NCBI RefSeq assembly: GCF_014646515.1
Contig: NZ_BMNK01000001.1
Coordinates: forward strand, 699,692-763,691
DNA length: 64,000 nucleotides
Direction: 5' to 3'
Origin: Nonomuraea glycinis
GTDB taxonomy: Bacteria; Actinomycetota; Actinomycetes; Streptosporangiales; Streptosporangiaceae
Shown: one piece after another, positions 9,079 through 17,346 of the stretch
Numbering within the stretch: position 1 is the stretch's first letter
Layout: every line of letters starts with the position of its first letter
Position numbers and translations under genes: made by a program
The notes under the pieces: model-generated
Seen by the model: only the letters and a program-made list of their open reading frames with translations
What the model was told of the DNA's origin: nothing
The model's database searches: none

Positions 9079-9651
9079 ATGAACGAACCACGCACCATCC
9101 CACCTCGGCCCCGTGACCGGCTGTACGCCGCGGTCACGCTGGTGCTCGCCGTGCTCCTGCTGCCCGCGGCGTACGTCCGCCATCCTGGCCGGGCCCGCGA
9201 GACGGCCTGCCGCTGGGCGCTGGGGATGCGGTTCCCCGCCGAGGACCTCACCGGGCTGACCGCCGGGGCCATGGCGGCGTTCACCGCGGCGCGCACGGAG
9301 GCGCTCTGGCGGCACGGCCAGCTCATCGGCCTCACCTCGGGATACCGCGACCCCCTCGTCCAACTACGGATGTTCGAAGAGGAGGTACGACGGTCCGGCT
9401 CCCCGGCCTCGGCACGCATGCTCGTGCTCCCACCGGCGGAGTCCAACCACGTCAAGGGCATCGCGCTGGACGTACGCCCCCATGAAGGCGCGCGCTGGCT
9501 GGAGGAGCACGGCGCGTGCCACGACCTCTACCGCATCTACGACAACGAGTGGTGGCACTTCGAGTACCGTCCGGGCAACGGCGGCACGCCACCACGACGA
9601 CGACCCCACCCTGGCGTGGGCCAGGCGAGCGAGAACGGGGACCAGAGATAG
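9079..9651 (+). CDS. VanY-type D,D-carboxypeptidase/dipeptidase
   Basis: 190 residues. One N-terminal hydrophobic segment (about 15-33) anchors or exports it. Zn-peptidase M15 motifs: LTSGYRDPLVQ, SNHVKGIALDV (His and Asp ligands), and EWWHFEY (catalytic Glu, His ligand). These enzymes trim D-Ala-D-Ala from peptidoglycan stems and can give glycopeptide resistance. No Shine-Dalgarno is visible; an inverted repeat GTTCGT/ACGAAC spans the start codon and ATTGG-acg-CCAAT lies at 9055-9067. It is divergent from the two-component system that probably controls it. Confidence 0.87.
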   Translation: MNEPRTIPPRPRDRLYAAVTLVLAVLLLPAAYVRHPGRARETACRWALGMRFPAEDLTGLTAGAMAAFTAARTEALWRHGQLIGLTSGYRDPLVQLRMFEEEVRRSGSPASARMLVLPPAESNHVKGIALDVRPHEGARWLEEHGACHDLYRIYDNEWWHFEYRPGNGGTPPRRRPHPGVGQASENGDQR

Positions 9652-9681
9652 GGACGTCGTCGTGCCGCGACCGGGGGCGCG

Positions 9682-10374
9682 TCAGTCGGCCAGCGCGAAG
9701 CCGGCCGCCGCCTCCGCGTGCAGCCGGGCGCTCGGCAGCAGCGGGATGGCGGTGTCCTTCTCACTGATCAGGAGCTCGATCTCCGTGCAGCCGAGGATGA
9801 CGCCTTCGGCCCCGTCGTCCGCGAGATCGGCGACGATCCGGGCGTACGCGTCCCTGGACGATTCCCGGATCACCCCGCGCACCAGCTCGTCGAAGATCAC
9901 GCGATGGACCAGCTCCCGCTGCTCCCGCCCCGGGACGACCACGTCGAAGCCGTGGGCGGCCAGCCGGTCCCGGTAGAAGGACTGCTCCATGGTGAAGCGG
10001 GTGCCCAGCAGGCCGACCCTGCGCATCCCCCTGGCGCGGACCTCCGCGCCCACGGCGTCGGCGATGTGCAGCACGGGCACGCTCGCGGCCCGCGCCACGT
10101 CGTCGCTCACCCGGCTGAAGGTGTTGCTGCAGATGAGCAGGACCTCGGCGCCGAGCTCCTCCAGTTTCCCGCCCGCGCCCGTCAGCAACGCACTCACCTC
10201 GTCCCAGCGGTCGGCGAAGATGAGGTCCTCGACGGTCGTGTAGTCGACCGACCAGATGAGACTGTCGGCGGAATGGCTGCCGCCGAGGTGCTCGCGCACC
10301 CGCTGGTTGATGATCTGGTAGTAGATCACCGTCGATTCCCAGCTCAACCCGCCGATGAGGCCGATGGTGCGCAT
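9682..10374 (-). CDS. Aspartate/glutamate racemase family protein
   Basis: 230 residues from ATG 10374, which has GGAG upstream and begins MRTIGLIGG as in the YgeA/RacX family. The two catalytic cysteines are in LLICSNTFSRV and ILGCTEIELL. PLP-independent racemases of this kind make D-amino acids, often with broad specificity. It sits between VanY and MurF-Ddl, so supply of a D-amino acid for wall modification is plausible (inference). Confidence 0.88.
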   Translation of the reverse strand: MRTIGLIGGLSWESTVIYYQIINQRVREHLGGSHSADSLIWSVDYTTVEDLIFADRWDEVSALLTGAGGKLEELGAEVLLICSNTFSRVSDDVARAASVPVLHIADAVGAEVRARGMRRVGLLGTRFTMEQSFYRDRLAAHGFDVVVPGREQRELVHRVIFDELVRGVIRESSRDAYARIVADLADDGAEGVILGCTEIELLISEKDTAIPLLPSARLHAEAAAGFALAD

Positions 10375-10467
10375 GGAACTCCGTTTCGTCAGCATGTGGG
10401 CATAGGTCGTGGTCAGGTCCCGCGCGCCGGCGGCCAGGGTCTTCTCCGGACCGGATGTAGGTGTTAC

Positions 10468-10532
10468 GCGCCGACGCGCCGACGCGCCGACGGTCAGGCG
10501 GTCAGGCGGTCAGGTGGTCAGGCGGTCAGGCG
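10468..10532. repeat. Two abutting 8-bp tandem repeat tracts
   Basis: Three units of GCGCCGAC (10468-10491), then five of GTCAGG(C/T)G (10493-10532). The second tract runs into the murF stop codon, which is formed by one unit read on the minus strand. Confidence 0.85.
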
Positions 10533-11905
10533 CCGGCCAGCGCACGGGCGCAGGCGCTGAGCCCGATCTCGCTGGAGGCCTTGACGAGCACCACGTCTCC
10601 CGGCTCGACGAGCGCGGTGGCCAGCTCGATGGCCCCCGCCACGTCTTCGACGGCATGGACCGCCACGCCCTGGCCCGCGGACTCCGCCGCTCTCGCCATC
10701 GCGAGCGGATCTCCGGCTCCGACCGCGATCAGCACGTCGAAGCGCAGGTCGGCGACGAGCCGGCCCACGTCCGCGTGCCGGGCGCGCGAAGCCTCCGCCT
10801 GCTGCCCCATCGCGCCGAGCACGGCGACGGTACGACGAGCGCCGGCCAGGGCCTTGACCGCCCGCAGTCCGGCCCGCATGGACTCGGGGTTGGCGTTGTA
10901 GGCGTCGTTGACGACGGTGATGCCGTCAGGTCGTTCGACGATCTCCAGACGGCCGCCGGAGCGCCGCCGCGCGGCGTTCAGCCCATCGGCGATCTCGGCG
11001 ACGCCGAGGCCGAGCGCGGTGGCGACCGCGGCGGCGGCCAGGGCGTTGCTCACCTGGTGCTCGCCGATGAGGTCGAGCTCGACCGGGGCGCGGCCGGCGG
11101 GCGTCACCAGCTCGAACGCGGGTCGCGCCCGCCCGTCCAGCCGCACGTCTTCGGCGCGCACCGGCGCCTTCGCCGACCTGCCGTACAACAAGATCTGGGC
11201 CTTGGTGCGGCCGGCCATCCCCATGACGTACGGGTCGTCGGCGTTGAGCAGGGCGAACCCGTCCGCCGCGACCGCCGCGACCAACTCGCCCTTGGCTTCG
11301 GCCACGTCGGCCTGCCCGCCGCCCATCCGCTCCACGTGCGCCGTGCCGACATTGAGCACCAGCCCGACCTGGGGCGGGGCGATCCCGGTCAGATACGTCA
11401 GGTCGCCCTTCCGGCCCGCGCCCATCTCCAGCACCAGGTAGCGGGTGCCGGCGTCGGCCCGCAGCACGGTGAGCGGCAGCCCGAGTTCGTTGTTGAACGA
11501 CCTGTCGGTGGCGACCGTCGCCGCGTGCCGTTCGAGCACCTGGGCCAGCAGGTCCTTGGTCGTGGTCTTGCCCACGGAGCCGGTCAGGCCGATCACGGTC
11601 GGCCCGATCCGTTCGAGCACGTGCTTGGCCAGCAGGCCGATCGCGAGCTGGACGTCCTCGACCACGAGGGTGGGCACGCCGGTGGGCCTTGAGGCGAGCA
11701 CGGCGACGGCGCCGTCCGCGACGGCGGCCGCCGCGTAGGCGTGCCCGTCGACGCGGGCGCCGGCCGTCGCGACGAACAGGCCGCCGGGCACCACCTCGCG
11801 GGAGTCGACCGCCGAGGGCGCCGTCACCAGGGCCCGCGGGTCGCGCACGTCGTGCGGGCTCGCGCCGACGACCCGCGCGATCTCGCTCAGCGTCATGGGG
11901 GTCAC
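10526..11905 (-). CDS. murF: UDP-N-acetylmuramoyl-tripeptide--D-alanyl-D-alanine ligase
   Basis: 459 residues, full family length. N-terminal Mur domain with VDSREVVPGGLFVA, ATP loop GLTGSVGKTTTKDLL (about 107-121), conserved NNELGLPLTVL and LVLEMGAG, and the C-terminal domain with VNDAYNANPESM. MurF adds D-Ala-D-Ala (or a variant dipeptide) to the UDP-MurNAc tripeptide in the cytoplasm. The GTG start overlaps the ddl stop by 4 bp. It lies outside any dcw cluster and beside VanY and a two-component system, so it is probably a second, inducible MurF. Confidence 0.93.
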   Translation of the reverse strand: MTPMTLSEIARVVGASPHDVRDPRALVTAPSAVDSREVVPGGLFVATAGARVDGHAYAAAAVADGAVAVLASRPTGVPTLVVEDVQLAIGLLAKHVLERIGPTVIGLTGSVGKTTTKDLLAQVLERHAATVATDRSFNNELGLPLTVLRADAGTRYLVLEMGAGRKGDLTYLTGIAPPQVGLVLNVGTAHVERMGGGQADVAEAKGELVAAVAADGFALLNADDPYVMGMAGRTKAQILLYGRSAKAPVRAEDVRLDGRARPAFELVTPAGRAPVELDLIGEHQVSNALAAAAVATALGLGVAEIADGLNAARRRSGGRLEIVERPDGITVVNDAYNANPESMRAGLRAVKALAGARRTVAVLGAMGQQAEASRARHADVGRLVADLRFDVLIAVGAGDPLAMARAAESAGQGVAVHAVEDVAGAIELATALVEPGDVVLVKASSEIGLSACARALAGA

Positions 11906-12858
11906 GAGCCGCTCCTGGTGAGCGCCAGGTCGATGAGGCGGCGCAGCAGGTCCGGGTACGGGACACCGCTGGCGGCCCAGGCCCTGGCGTAGACGGAACG
12001 GGAGGTGAAACCGGGCATCGTGTTGATCTCCAGCACGTACAGGCGTCCCGTGTCCTGCTCGTACAGGAAGTCGACGCGGGACAGGCCGTAGCCGCCGATC
12101 GCCCGGAACGCGCGCAGGGCCAGCTCGCGTACGTCCTCGGCCACACGCTCCGGCAGCACGGCGGGGATGGTGGCGATCTCGGCAGGGCTGAGGTATTTGG
12201 CCTCATAGTCCAGCCAGTCCCCGGGCACGATGAGCTCGCCGGGCACCGAGGCGTCCGGAGTGTCATAGCCGCCGAGCACGCCGCAGATGAGCTCGCGCGC
12301 GATCACCTCCTGCTCGACGATGACCACCCGGCCGTAGGTCAGCGCCAGGTCCACGGCCGCGCACAGGTCCTCCATGGAGGTGACCCGCGAGATGCCGATG
12401 GAGGAGCCCATGGCGGCCGGTTTGACGTACATCGGCCAGTCGAGCGGCTTCACCAGACTCCAGGGGTCGGTGGTGGCGTGCCATTCCTGCTCGGTGAACC
12501 ACACATGCGGGGTGACAGGAATGTCCTCCGCCAGGAACGCGCGCCGCATCGCGACCTTGTCCATGGCCACGGCCGAGGCGAGCACGCCGCAGCCCACGTA
12601 CGGGATCCCCAGCGTCTCCAGGTGACCCTGGACGACGCCGTCCTCGCCGAACGGCCCGTGCAGCACGGGGAAGACCACGTCCGCCAGATCGCGCCGCAGC
12701 TCCACCGGCCACCTGCCCTGCCGGTCGATGATGACGGGGACGGGCTCGTACCGGTCCTTCGGCAGAGCGTCGAGCACCGCCTGCGCAGACTGCAGCGACA
12801 CCTCGTGCTCGGCGGACGGCCCTCCCGCCAGCACGGCCACGCGCATGCGTTCAGTCAC
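11902..12858 (-). CDS. ddl: D-alanine--D-alanine ligase
   Basis: 318 residues from GTG 12858 with GGAAGG upstream. Motifs: AGGPSAEHEVSLQS at the N-terminus, GSSIGIS, VEQEVIARELICGVLG, and EINTMPGFTSRS. The omega loop reads LDYEAKYLS; in characterised Ddl enzymes this Lys-Tyr marks D-Ala-D-Ala specificity, whereas VanA-type depsipeptide ligases differ there. So it probably makes D-Ala-D-Ala, not D-Ala-D-Lac. First gene of a ddl-murF unit, with copy 2 of the shared 60-bp element 78 bp upstream. Confidence 0.93.
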   Translation of the reverse strand: MTERMRVAVLAGGPSAEHEVSLQSAQAVLDALPKDRYEPVPVIIDRQGRWPVELRRDLADVVFPVLHGPFGEDGVVQGHLETLGIPYVGCGVLASAVAMDKVAMRRAFLAEDIPVTPHVWFTEQEWHATTDPWSLVKPLDWPMYVKPAAMGSSIGISRVTSMEDLCAAVDLALTYGRVVIVEQEVIARELICGVLGGYDTPDASVPGELIVPGDWLDYEAKYLSPAEIATIPAVLPERVAEDVRELALRAFRAIGGYGLSRVDFLYEQDTGRLYVLEINTMPGFTSRSVYARAWAASGVPYPDLLRRLIDLALTRSGS

Positions 12859-12935
12859 GATCGATCAGCCTTCCTCAGTGGCGCGGAGACAGCCGGACCC
12901 GCCGCTGGGGCACAGGCGCCGGTCAACGCCCTTCA

Positions 12936-12995
12936 CTGTCGGCCGATCGTGTCCCCGCCTCGTCAGCGCCGTGTCATGGTTGTGTCACGGTCGCC
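12936..12995. promoter_or_regulatory. Shared 60-bp regulatory element, copy 2
   Basis: About 92% identical to 8941-9000, including the same TGACAC-N5-TGACAC direct repeat on the minus strand. It is upstream of ddl-murF in the same relative orientation as copy 1 is to the response regulator gene. It is the likely site by which the two-component system controls ddl-murF. Confidence 0.75.
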
Positions 12996-13094
12996 GCCGG
13001 CCGCCGGATCGTCCTCATCCGGCCGGCCCGGCGAGGAGCCCTGACCACCAACTCGTTGGGCGTGGCGATGGCGGTCGGGCCGCCGCCCGACGGC

Positions 13095-14174
13095 TCAGGG
13101 GGCCTGGAGGCGTTCCGCGATCGCGGTTCCCAGTTGGCCGGTGGTGGCGCTGCCGCCCAGGTCAGGGGTCTTCGCCACCGACCCGTCCACGAGAATGTCC
13201 TCGATCGCGGCGACGATGGCTTCGCCGGCGGCGTGCTCCCCGAGGTGGTCGAGCATCATCGCGGCGCTCCAGATCTGGCCGATCGGGTTCGCGATGCCGC
13301 GGCCCGCGATGTCGGGCGCCGAGCCGTGTACGGGCTCGAAAAGGCTGGGGAAAGTCCTTTCTGGATTGATATTGGCACTGGGCGCGATGCCGATCGTGCC
13401 GGCACAGGCCGGACCGAGGTCGGAGAGAATGTCGCCGAACAGATTGCTGGCCACGACGACGTCGAAAAGGTCGGGGTGGAGGACGAAATTCGCGGTGAGA
13501 ATGTCGATGTGATACTTGTCCGCACGAATTTCCGGATACTGCCCGGCCATCGTCTCCGCGCGTTCGTCCCAGTAGGGCATCGAGATCGAGATCCCGTTGC
13601 TCTTCGTCGCCCAGGTGAGATGCTTCTTCTCGCGCTGTCGTGCGAGCTCGAAGGCGTATCGGAGGACGCGATCCACGCCTATCCGTGTCATCACGGTCTC
13701 CTGGAGCACGGTCTCCCGGTCGGTTCCCTCGAAGATCCGTCCGCCGATGCTGGAGTACTCACCTTCGGTGTTCTCCCGCACGACGTAGAAGTCGACCTCC
13801 TCCGGCGTTCGATCGCGCAACGGGCTGACCACCCCGTGCAGCAGGCGTACCGGCCGGAGATTGACGTACTGGTCGAACTCACGCCGGAACTTCAGCAGAC
13901 TTCCCCACAGCGAGACGTGATCGGGGACCACCTCGGGCCAGCCGACCGCGCCGAAGAAGATCGCGTCGAACCCCACGAGGGTCTCGTGCCAATCCGGGGG
14001 AAGCATCTCGCCGTGCGCCTGGTAATACGCGGCGCTGGCGAAGTCGAACTGCTCGGTCTCGACGGTGAAACCGTAGAGCTCCGCCGTCCGGCGCAGGACA
14101 CGCAGGCCCTCCGGCACGACTTCGACGCCGATCCCGTCACCCGGGATGACGGCGATGCGATAACTGCGAGACAT
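13095..14174 (-). CDS. dmlA: D-malate/tartrate dehydrogenase (decarboxylating)
   Basis: 359 residues from ATG 14174; beta-decarboxylating dehydrogenase family. Key segments: IPGDGIGVEVVPEGLRVL, FGAVGWPEVVPDHVSLWGSLLKFRREFDQ split over the substrate site, VVRENTEGEYSS, ATKSNGISISMPYWDER, and ASNLFGDILSDLGPACAGTIG. These follow DmlA/TtuC much more closely than LeuB. It oxidises D-malate (or tartrate) to pyruvate with NAD. It is divergent from a LysR gene in the same arrangement as dmlA-dmlR. Confidence 0.88.
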   Translation of the reverse strand: MSRSYRIAVIPGDGIGVEVVPEGLRVLRRTAELYGFTVETEQFDFASAAYYQAHGEMLPPDWHETLVGFDAIFFGAVGWPEVVPDHVSLWGSLLKFRREFDQYVNLRPVRLLHGVVSPLRDRTPEEVDFYVVRENTEGEYSSIGGRIFEGTDRETVLQETVMTRIGVDRVLRYAFELARQREKKHLTWATKSNGISISMPYWDERAETMAGQYPEIRADKYHIDILTANFVLHPDLFDVVVASNLFGDILSDLGPACAGTIGIAPSANINPERTFPSLFEPVHGSAPDIAGRGIANPIGQIWSAAMMLDHLGEHAAGEAIVAAIEDILVDGSVAKTPDLGGSATTGQLGTAIAERLQAP

Positions 14175-14257
14175 GGATCCGTACCTTCTTCGCTGATGGG
14201 GGTCACCGCCGGTCACCTGACCGGCCTGGATCATCACCGTACGCAGGTCGTCACCTC

Positions 14258-14270
14258 GGACCTAGGGTCC
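14258..14270. promoter_or_regulatory. Palindrome GGACC-TAG-GGTCC between dmlA and lysR
   Basis: Perfect 5-bp arms with a 3-bp centre in the divergent promoter region, 52 bp upstream of the LysR start. A LysR-type regulator is the natural candidate to bind here. Confidence 0.45.
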
Positions 14271-14322
14271 ATCGAGGAAGGTAGGCTTTCGCTCCAGGAA
14301 AGACGGGTGGCGGAGGTCGGCT

Positions 14323-15222
14323 GTGCCGGAGTCTGTCGACGACCTGAGATTCTTCACGGTCGTCGCCGCGAGCGAGACGCTGACGGCGGCCGCACGCGGG
14401 CTGGGGTGTTCCCTCCCTGTGGTGAGCAAGCGTCTCGCCGCGATGGAGCAGCGCCTCGGTGTGCAGCTCGTTCGTCGTGGCACCCGTAAGCTGGCGCTCA
14501 CGTCCGAAGGAGCCGTTCTCGCGAAGGGGATCGGCCCGATCCTCGCCGATGTCCAGCGGCTGGAGGAGGAGATCTCCGGCGGCTCGGGGGACCTGCGGGG
14601 GTCGTTGGTCGTGGAGTCGACCCTCGGGTTCGGACGGGCGCATGTCGGCCCGCTGCTGGGGGAGTTCGGCGCGCATCATCCGCATCTCGACGTGCAGCTG
14701 ACCACGACGCCCCTTCCGGTCAGCCCGCATCGGCGGGAGTTCGACGTGGCGATTCACGTGGGTCCGCTGCCCGACTCGACCCTGCGGATCAGGCGGCTCG
14801 CGGAGAATCGGCGCGTGGTGTGCGCGTCCCCGGCATATGTGCGTGAGCACGGCGCGCCCAGCACGGTGGACGAGCTCGCCGACCACAACTGCATCCTGCT
14901 TCGCGAGAACTACGGTGACTACGCGCTGTGGCGTTTCGGCCGCGGCTCGGAGGAGTTCCGCGTCCGGGTCAACGGCACGTTGTCCAGCAACGACGGCGAC
15001 ATCGTGACCGGCTGGGCACTTGAGGGCCGCGGCCTCATCATGCGCTCCACCTGGCAGGTGGCCCCCTTGCTGAAGGACGGGCGGCTCGTGCGGGTGCTGG
15101 CGGACGTGCCCACCCCCGCCGCGGACGTGTACGCGCTCCACACCGACACCGATCATGTCCCCGCACGGGTGACGGCGGTCCTGGACTTCATGAGTGAACG
15201 ACTGCCTGAGCGGCTGGGCTGA
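14323..15222 (+). CDS. LysR-family regulator, DmlR-like
   Basis: 299 residues, GTG start. N-terminal HTH at about 5-64 (DLRFFTVVAASETLTAAARGLGCSLPVVSKRLAAMEQRLG, split here only for description) and a LysR substrate-binding domain of typical length. It is divergent from the D-malate dehydrogenase gene, so it likely activates that gene with the substrate as inducer, as DmlR does in E. coli. Confidence 0.88.
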   Translation: MPESVDDLRFFTVVAASETLTAAARGLGCSLPVVSKRLAAMEQRLGVQLVRRGTRKLALTSEGAVLAKGIGPILADVQRLEEEISGGSGDLRGSLVVESTLGFGRAHVGPLLGEFGAHHPHLDVQLTTTPLPVSPHRREFDVAIHVGPLPDSTLRIRRLAENRRVVCASPAYVREHGAPSTVDELADHNCILLRENYGDYALWRFGRGSEEFRVRVNGTLSSNDGDIVTGWALEGRGLIMRSTWQVAPLLKDGRLVRVLADVPTPAADVYALHTDTDHVPARVTAVLDFMSERLPERLG

Positions 15223-15231
15223 GCTCGATCT

Positions 15232-15252
15232 GGTGAAAGGTGACCTTTCGCC
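15232..15252. promoter_or_regulatory. Inverted repeat GGTGAAAGGT/ACCTTTCGCC
   Basis: Ten-bp arms (15232-15241, 15243-15252) pair at 9 of 10 positions around one base. It starts 10 bp after the LysR stop, without a T-tract. It could be an operator for the downstream dehydrogenase or a terminator; the sequence does not decide. Confidence 0.4.
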
Positions 15253-15333
15253 GGCGGGGGTTATCCCGTCGAGGTCCCGCCATTACATTTCTGCGAGTGC
15301 CGTCACGGCCACGCCGGCGACCGCTGCCTTCGT

Positions 15334-15410
15334 CTCCGCCGCTTCCGCTGCTTCCGCTACCTCCGCCTCCGCCTCCGCTTCCGCTACCTCCGCTTCCGCT
15401 GCCTCCGCTG
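15334..15410. repeat. Imperfect TCCGCY hexamer tract
   Basis: About 12 copies of TCCGC(C/T) or close variants, pyrimidine-rich on the plus strand, in the leader of the 2-hydroxyacid dehydrogenase gene 28 bp before its start. Confidence 0.8.
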
Positions 15411-15437
15411 TCTTCGCCGAAAGTGAGTGCTCGACCG

Positions 15438-16424
15438 ATGTCCCGCATCCTCATCACCACCGACTACCTCAAGCCGGGCGATCCGGTCGACGTGTACGTG
15501 CGCGAGCATGGGCACGAGACGGTGCACGCGCCGCTGCGCGGGCGTCGCGATCGCGACGAGCTGGTCGGACTGCTCGACGGTGTCGACGGCGCGCTCATCG
15601 CCAACGAGCCCATGACGGCCGACGTCCTCGCCGCGGCGCCGACCTTGAAGGCCGTCGTACGGTCGGGGGTGGGCTACGACTCGGTCGACGTCGCCGCAGC
15701 CTCGGAGCTGGGGATCCTGGTCAGCAACCTGCCGGGCATCAACGCGAACGCCGTCGCGGAGTTCACGATGGGGGCGATCCTGGCCTCGTCAAGGCGTCTG
15801 GTCGAGCTGGCCGTGGGCGTCGCCGAAGGCCGCTGGCCCCGTACGGACGGACACGAGCTGCGGGGATCGACACTCGGCCTGGTCGGGTTCGGCGCGGCGG
15901 CACGCGCGGTGGTGCCGCTGGCACGCGCGTTCGGGATGACCGTGCTGTGCCGCACCGCGATCGCACCGGACCCCGGCGCGCCAGCACCTGACGTGGAGTT
16001 CGTCGACCTCGACACCCTGCTCTCCCGCTCTGACGTCGTGTCCGTCCACACCGCACTGACACCCGCCACCCGCCACCTGATCGATGCCCGGGCCCTGAGC
16101 CTGATGAAGCCGGCCGCACTGCTCGTCAACACCGCACGCGGGGCGATCGTCGACGAGAACGCGCTGGCCGCGGCCGTCCGCAACGGGGCCATCGCCGGTG
16201 CCGCCCTCGACGTGTGCGAGGTCGAGCCGCTCCCGCAGGACAGCGTGCTGCGCTGTGTCGAGGGCATCACGGTGTACTCGCACATGGCCGGCCAGACGGT
16301 GGAGGCGCGTGAGGCCGCCGGGCGCGAGGCCGCCGTCGAGCTCGTCAACGCTCTCTCCGGCAGACCGGCCTTCCGCGTCAACGACCCCTCGGTGCACCGG
16401 TTCCGCGTGACCCTCCGGGAGTGA
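15438..16424 (+). CDS. D-2-hydroxyacid dehydrogenase (SerA/phosphoglycerate dehydrogenase-like)
   Basis: 328 residues from ATG 15438 (MSRILITTDYLK); the frame is open further upstream but only encodes the repeat tract as a proline/leucine run. NAD-binding LGLVGFGAAARAVVPLARAFG (about 145-165), catalytic Arg in LLVNTARGAIVDE, Glu in DVCEVEPLP and His in YSHMAGQT are all present. No C-terminal ACT domain, so a short form. It may reduce or oxidise a 2-hydroxyacid related to the neighbouring malate/tartrate enzyme. Confidence 0.87.
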   Translation: MSRILITTDYLKPGDPVDVYVREHGHETVHAPLRGRRDRDELVGLLDGVDGALIANEPMTADVLAAAPTLKAVVRSGVGYDSVDVAAASELGILVSNLPGINANAVAEFTMGAILASSRRLVELAVGVAEGRWPRTDGHELRGSTLGLVGFGAAARAVVPLARAFGMTVLCRTAIAPDPGAPAPDVEFVDLDTLLSRSDVVSVHTALTPATRHLIDARALSLMKPAALLVNTARGAIVDENALAAAVRNGAIAGAALDVCEVEPLPQDSVLRCVEGITVYSHMAGQTVEAREAAGREAAVELVNALSGRPAFRVNDPSVHRFRVTLRE

Positions 16425-16438
16425 TCGTGCGGTGCCGG

Positions 16439-16490
16439 TTGACATGGTTTGCATTGCCAACCATTATGAAGTGGTTGGCAAAACAAACCA
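16439..16490 (+). promoter_or_regulatory. Strong promoter buried in a 19-bp-arm inverted repeat
   Basis: TTGACA (16439-16444), 17-bp spacer, CATTAT (16462-16467). Arms TGGTTTGCATTGCCAACCA (16445-16463) and TGGTTGGCAAAACAAACCA (16472-16490) pair at 17 of 19 positions with an 8-bp spacer; the inner 10 bp are perfect. The operator covers the -10 and start site, so tight repression is expected, perhaps by an HxlR/MarR/TetR protein encoded elsewhere. Confidence 0.75.
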
Positions 16491-16506
16491 ATTTCCGGAG
16501 TTCACC

Positions 16507-17321
16507 ATGCACGCTGCTGTCATCCCCGCCCCTGACGCGACGCCCGTCTACCGCGACCACCCCGACCCCTCGTCCCCGGCGTCGACGGCGTGGTACGCGA
16601 CGAGGAGGGCAACCTCCGCTACGTGGTCCTCGACGACACCGCTCTGGGGACGTTCGCCGACCGGACCCTCATCGACCCTCGCCGCAGCGTGATCCTGCCC
16701 GACGGCATCGACCCCGTGCGGATCGCCGCCGCGATGAACCCCGCCATGTCGTCCTGGATCGCGCTGCGCCGCCGCGTCGACTTCCACGCCGGTCAGCGCG
16801 TCCTCGTCCTCGGCGCCACCGGCAACGCCGGACGGATGGCCGTCCAGATCGCCAAACTGTTCGGCGCCGCCCACGTCATCGCCGCCGGCCGCGACACCAC
16901 CCGACTGAAGGCGCTGGCCGCGCTCGGCGCCGACGAGACGATCACCTTCGACCAGATCGGCCGCGCGGCCGACGTCGACGTGGTCATCGACTACCTGTGG
17001 GGTGACCCCGCCGCCGGCGCCCTGATCCCGATGCTCACCCTCCGTGCCGACCGCACCGCCCCGCTGGCCTGGATCCAGATCGGATCGATCGCCGGCCAGA
17101 CCGCGCCGATCCCCTCCGCGGCCCTGCGCTCCGCCCGCGTGCAGATCGTCGGCAGCGGCATCGGCTCGGTCCCCGCCCGCGACATCCTCGCCGAGTTGCC
17201 GGAGCTGGCCTCGGCGGTGGCCGCGGGCTCGATCGACGTACGAGCCCGCGCCGTACCCCTCGCAGAGGTCGCGCGGGCGTGGACCGCCGAGACCGACGAC
17301 CGCATCGTCTTCGTCCCCTAG
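16507..17321 (+). pseudogene. Broken quinone oxidoreductase/zinc-type alcohol dehydrogenase
   Basis: The original start survives: GGAG six bases before ATG 16507, encoding MHAAVIPAPDATPVYRDHPDP. After about 20 codons the reading shifts: the family sequence resumes in another frame at about 16569 as LVPGVDGVVRDEEGNLRYVV. It then continues intact (GATGNAGRMAVQIAK cofactor loop, to the stop at 17321). Against family length this is an out-of-frame internal deletion of roughly 40 residues in the GroES-like domain. A GTG at 16590 could give a 243-residue remnant without the catalytic N-terminus. Confidence 0.8.
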
Positions 17322-17346
17322 CCGGCCCATCCGAATGGAGGAAGCC

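Noticed and set aside
6172..12858. Classic vanRS-vanHAX glycopeptide resistance cluster
   Set aside because: No VanH dehydrogenase or VanX dipeptidase is present and the ligase has the D-Ala-D-Ala loop; only VanY and the general theme are shared.
16432..16692. Frame starting inside the operator upstream of the broken oxidoreductase
   Set aside because: It begins before the ribosome site at 16497 and in the operator; only the part from 16507 matches the family, and it soon leaves frame.
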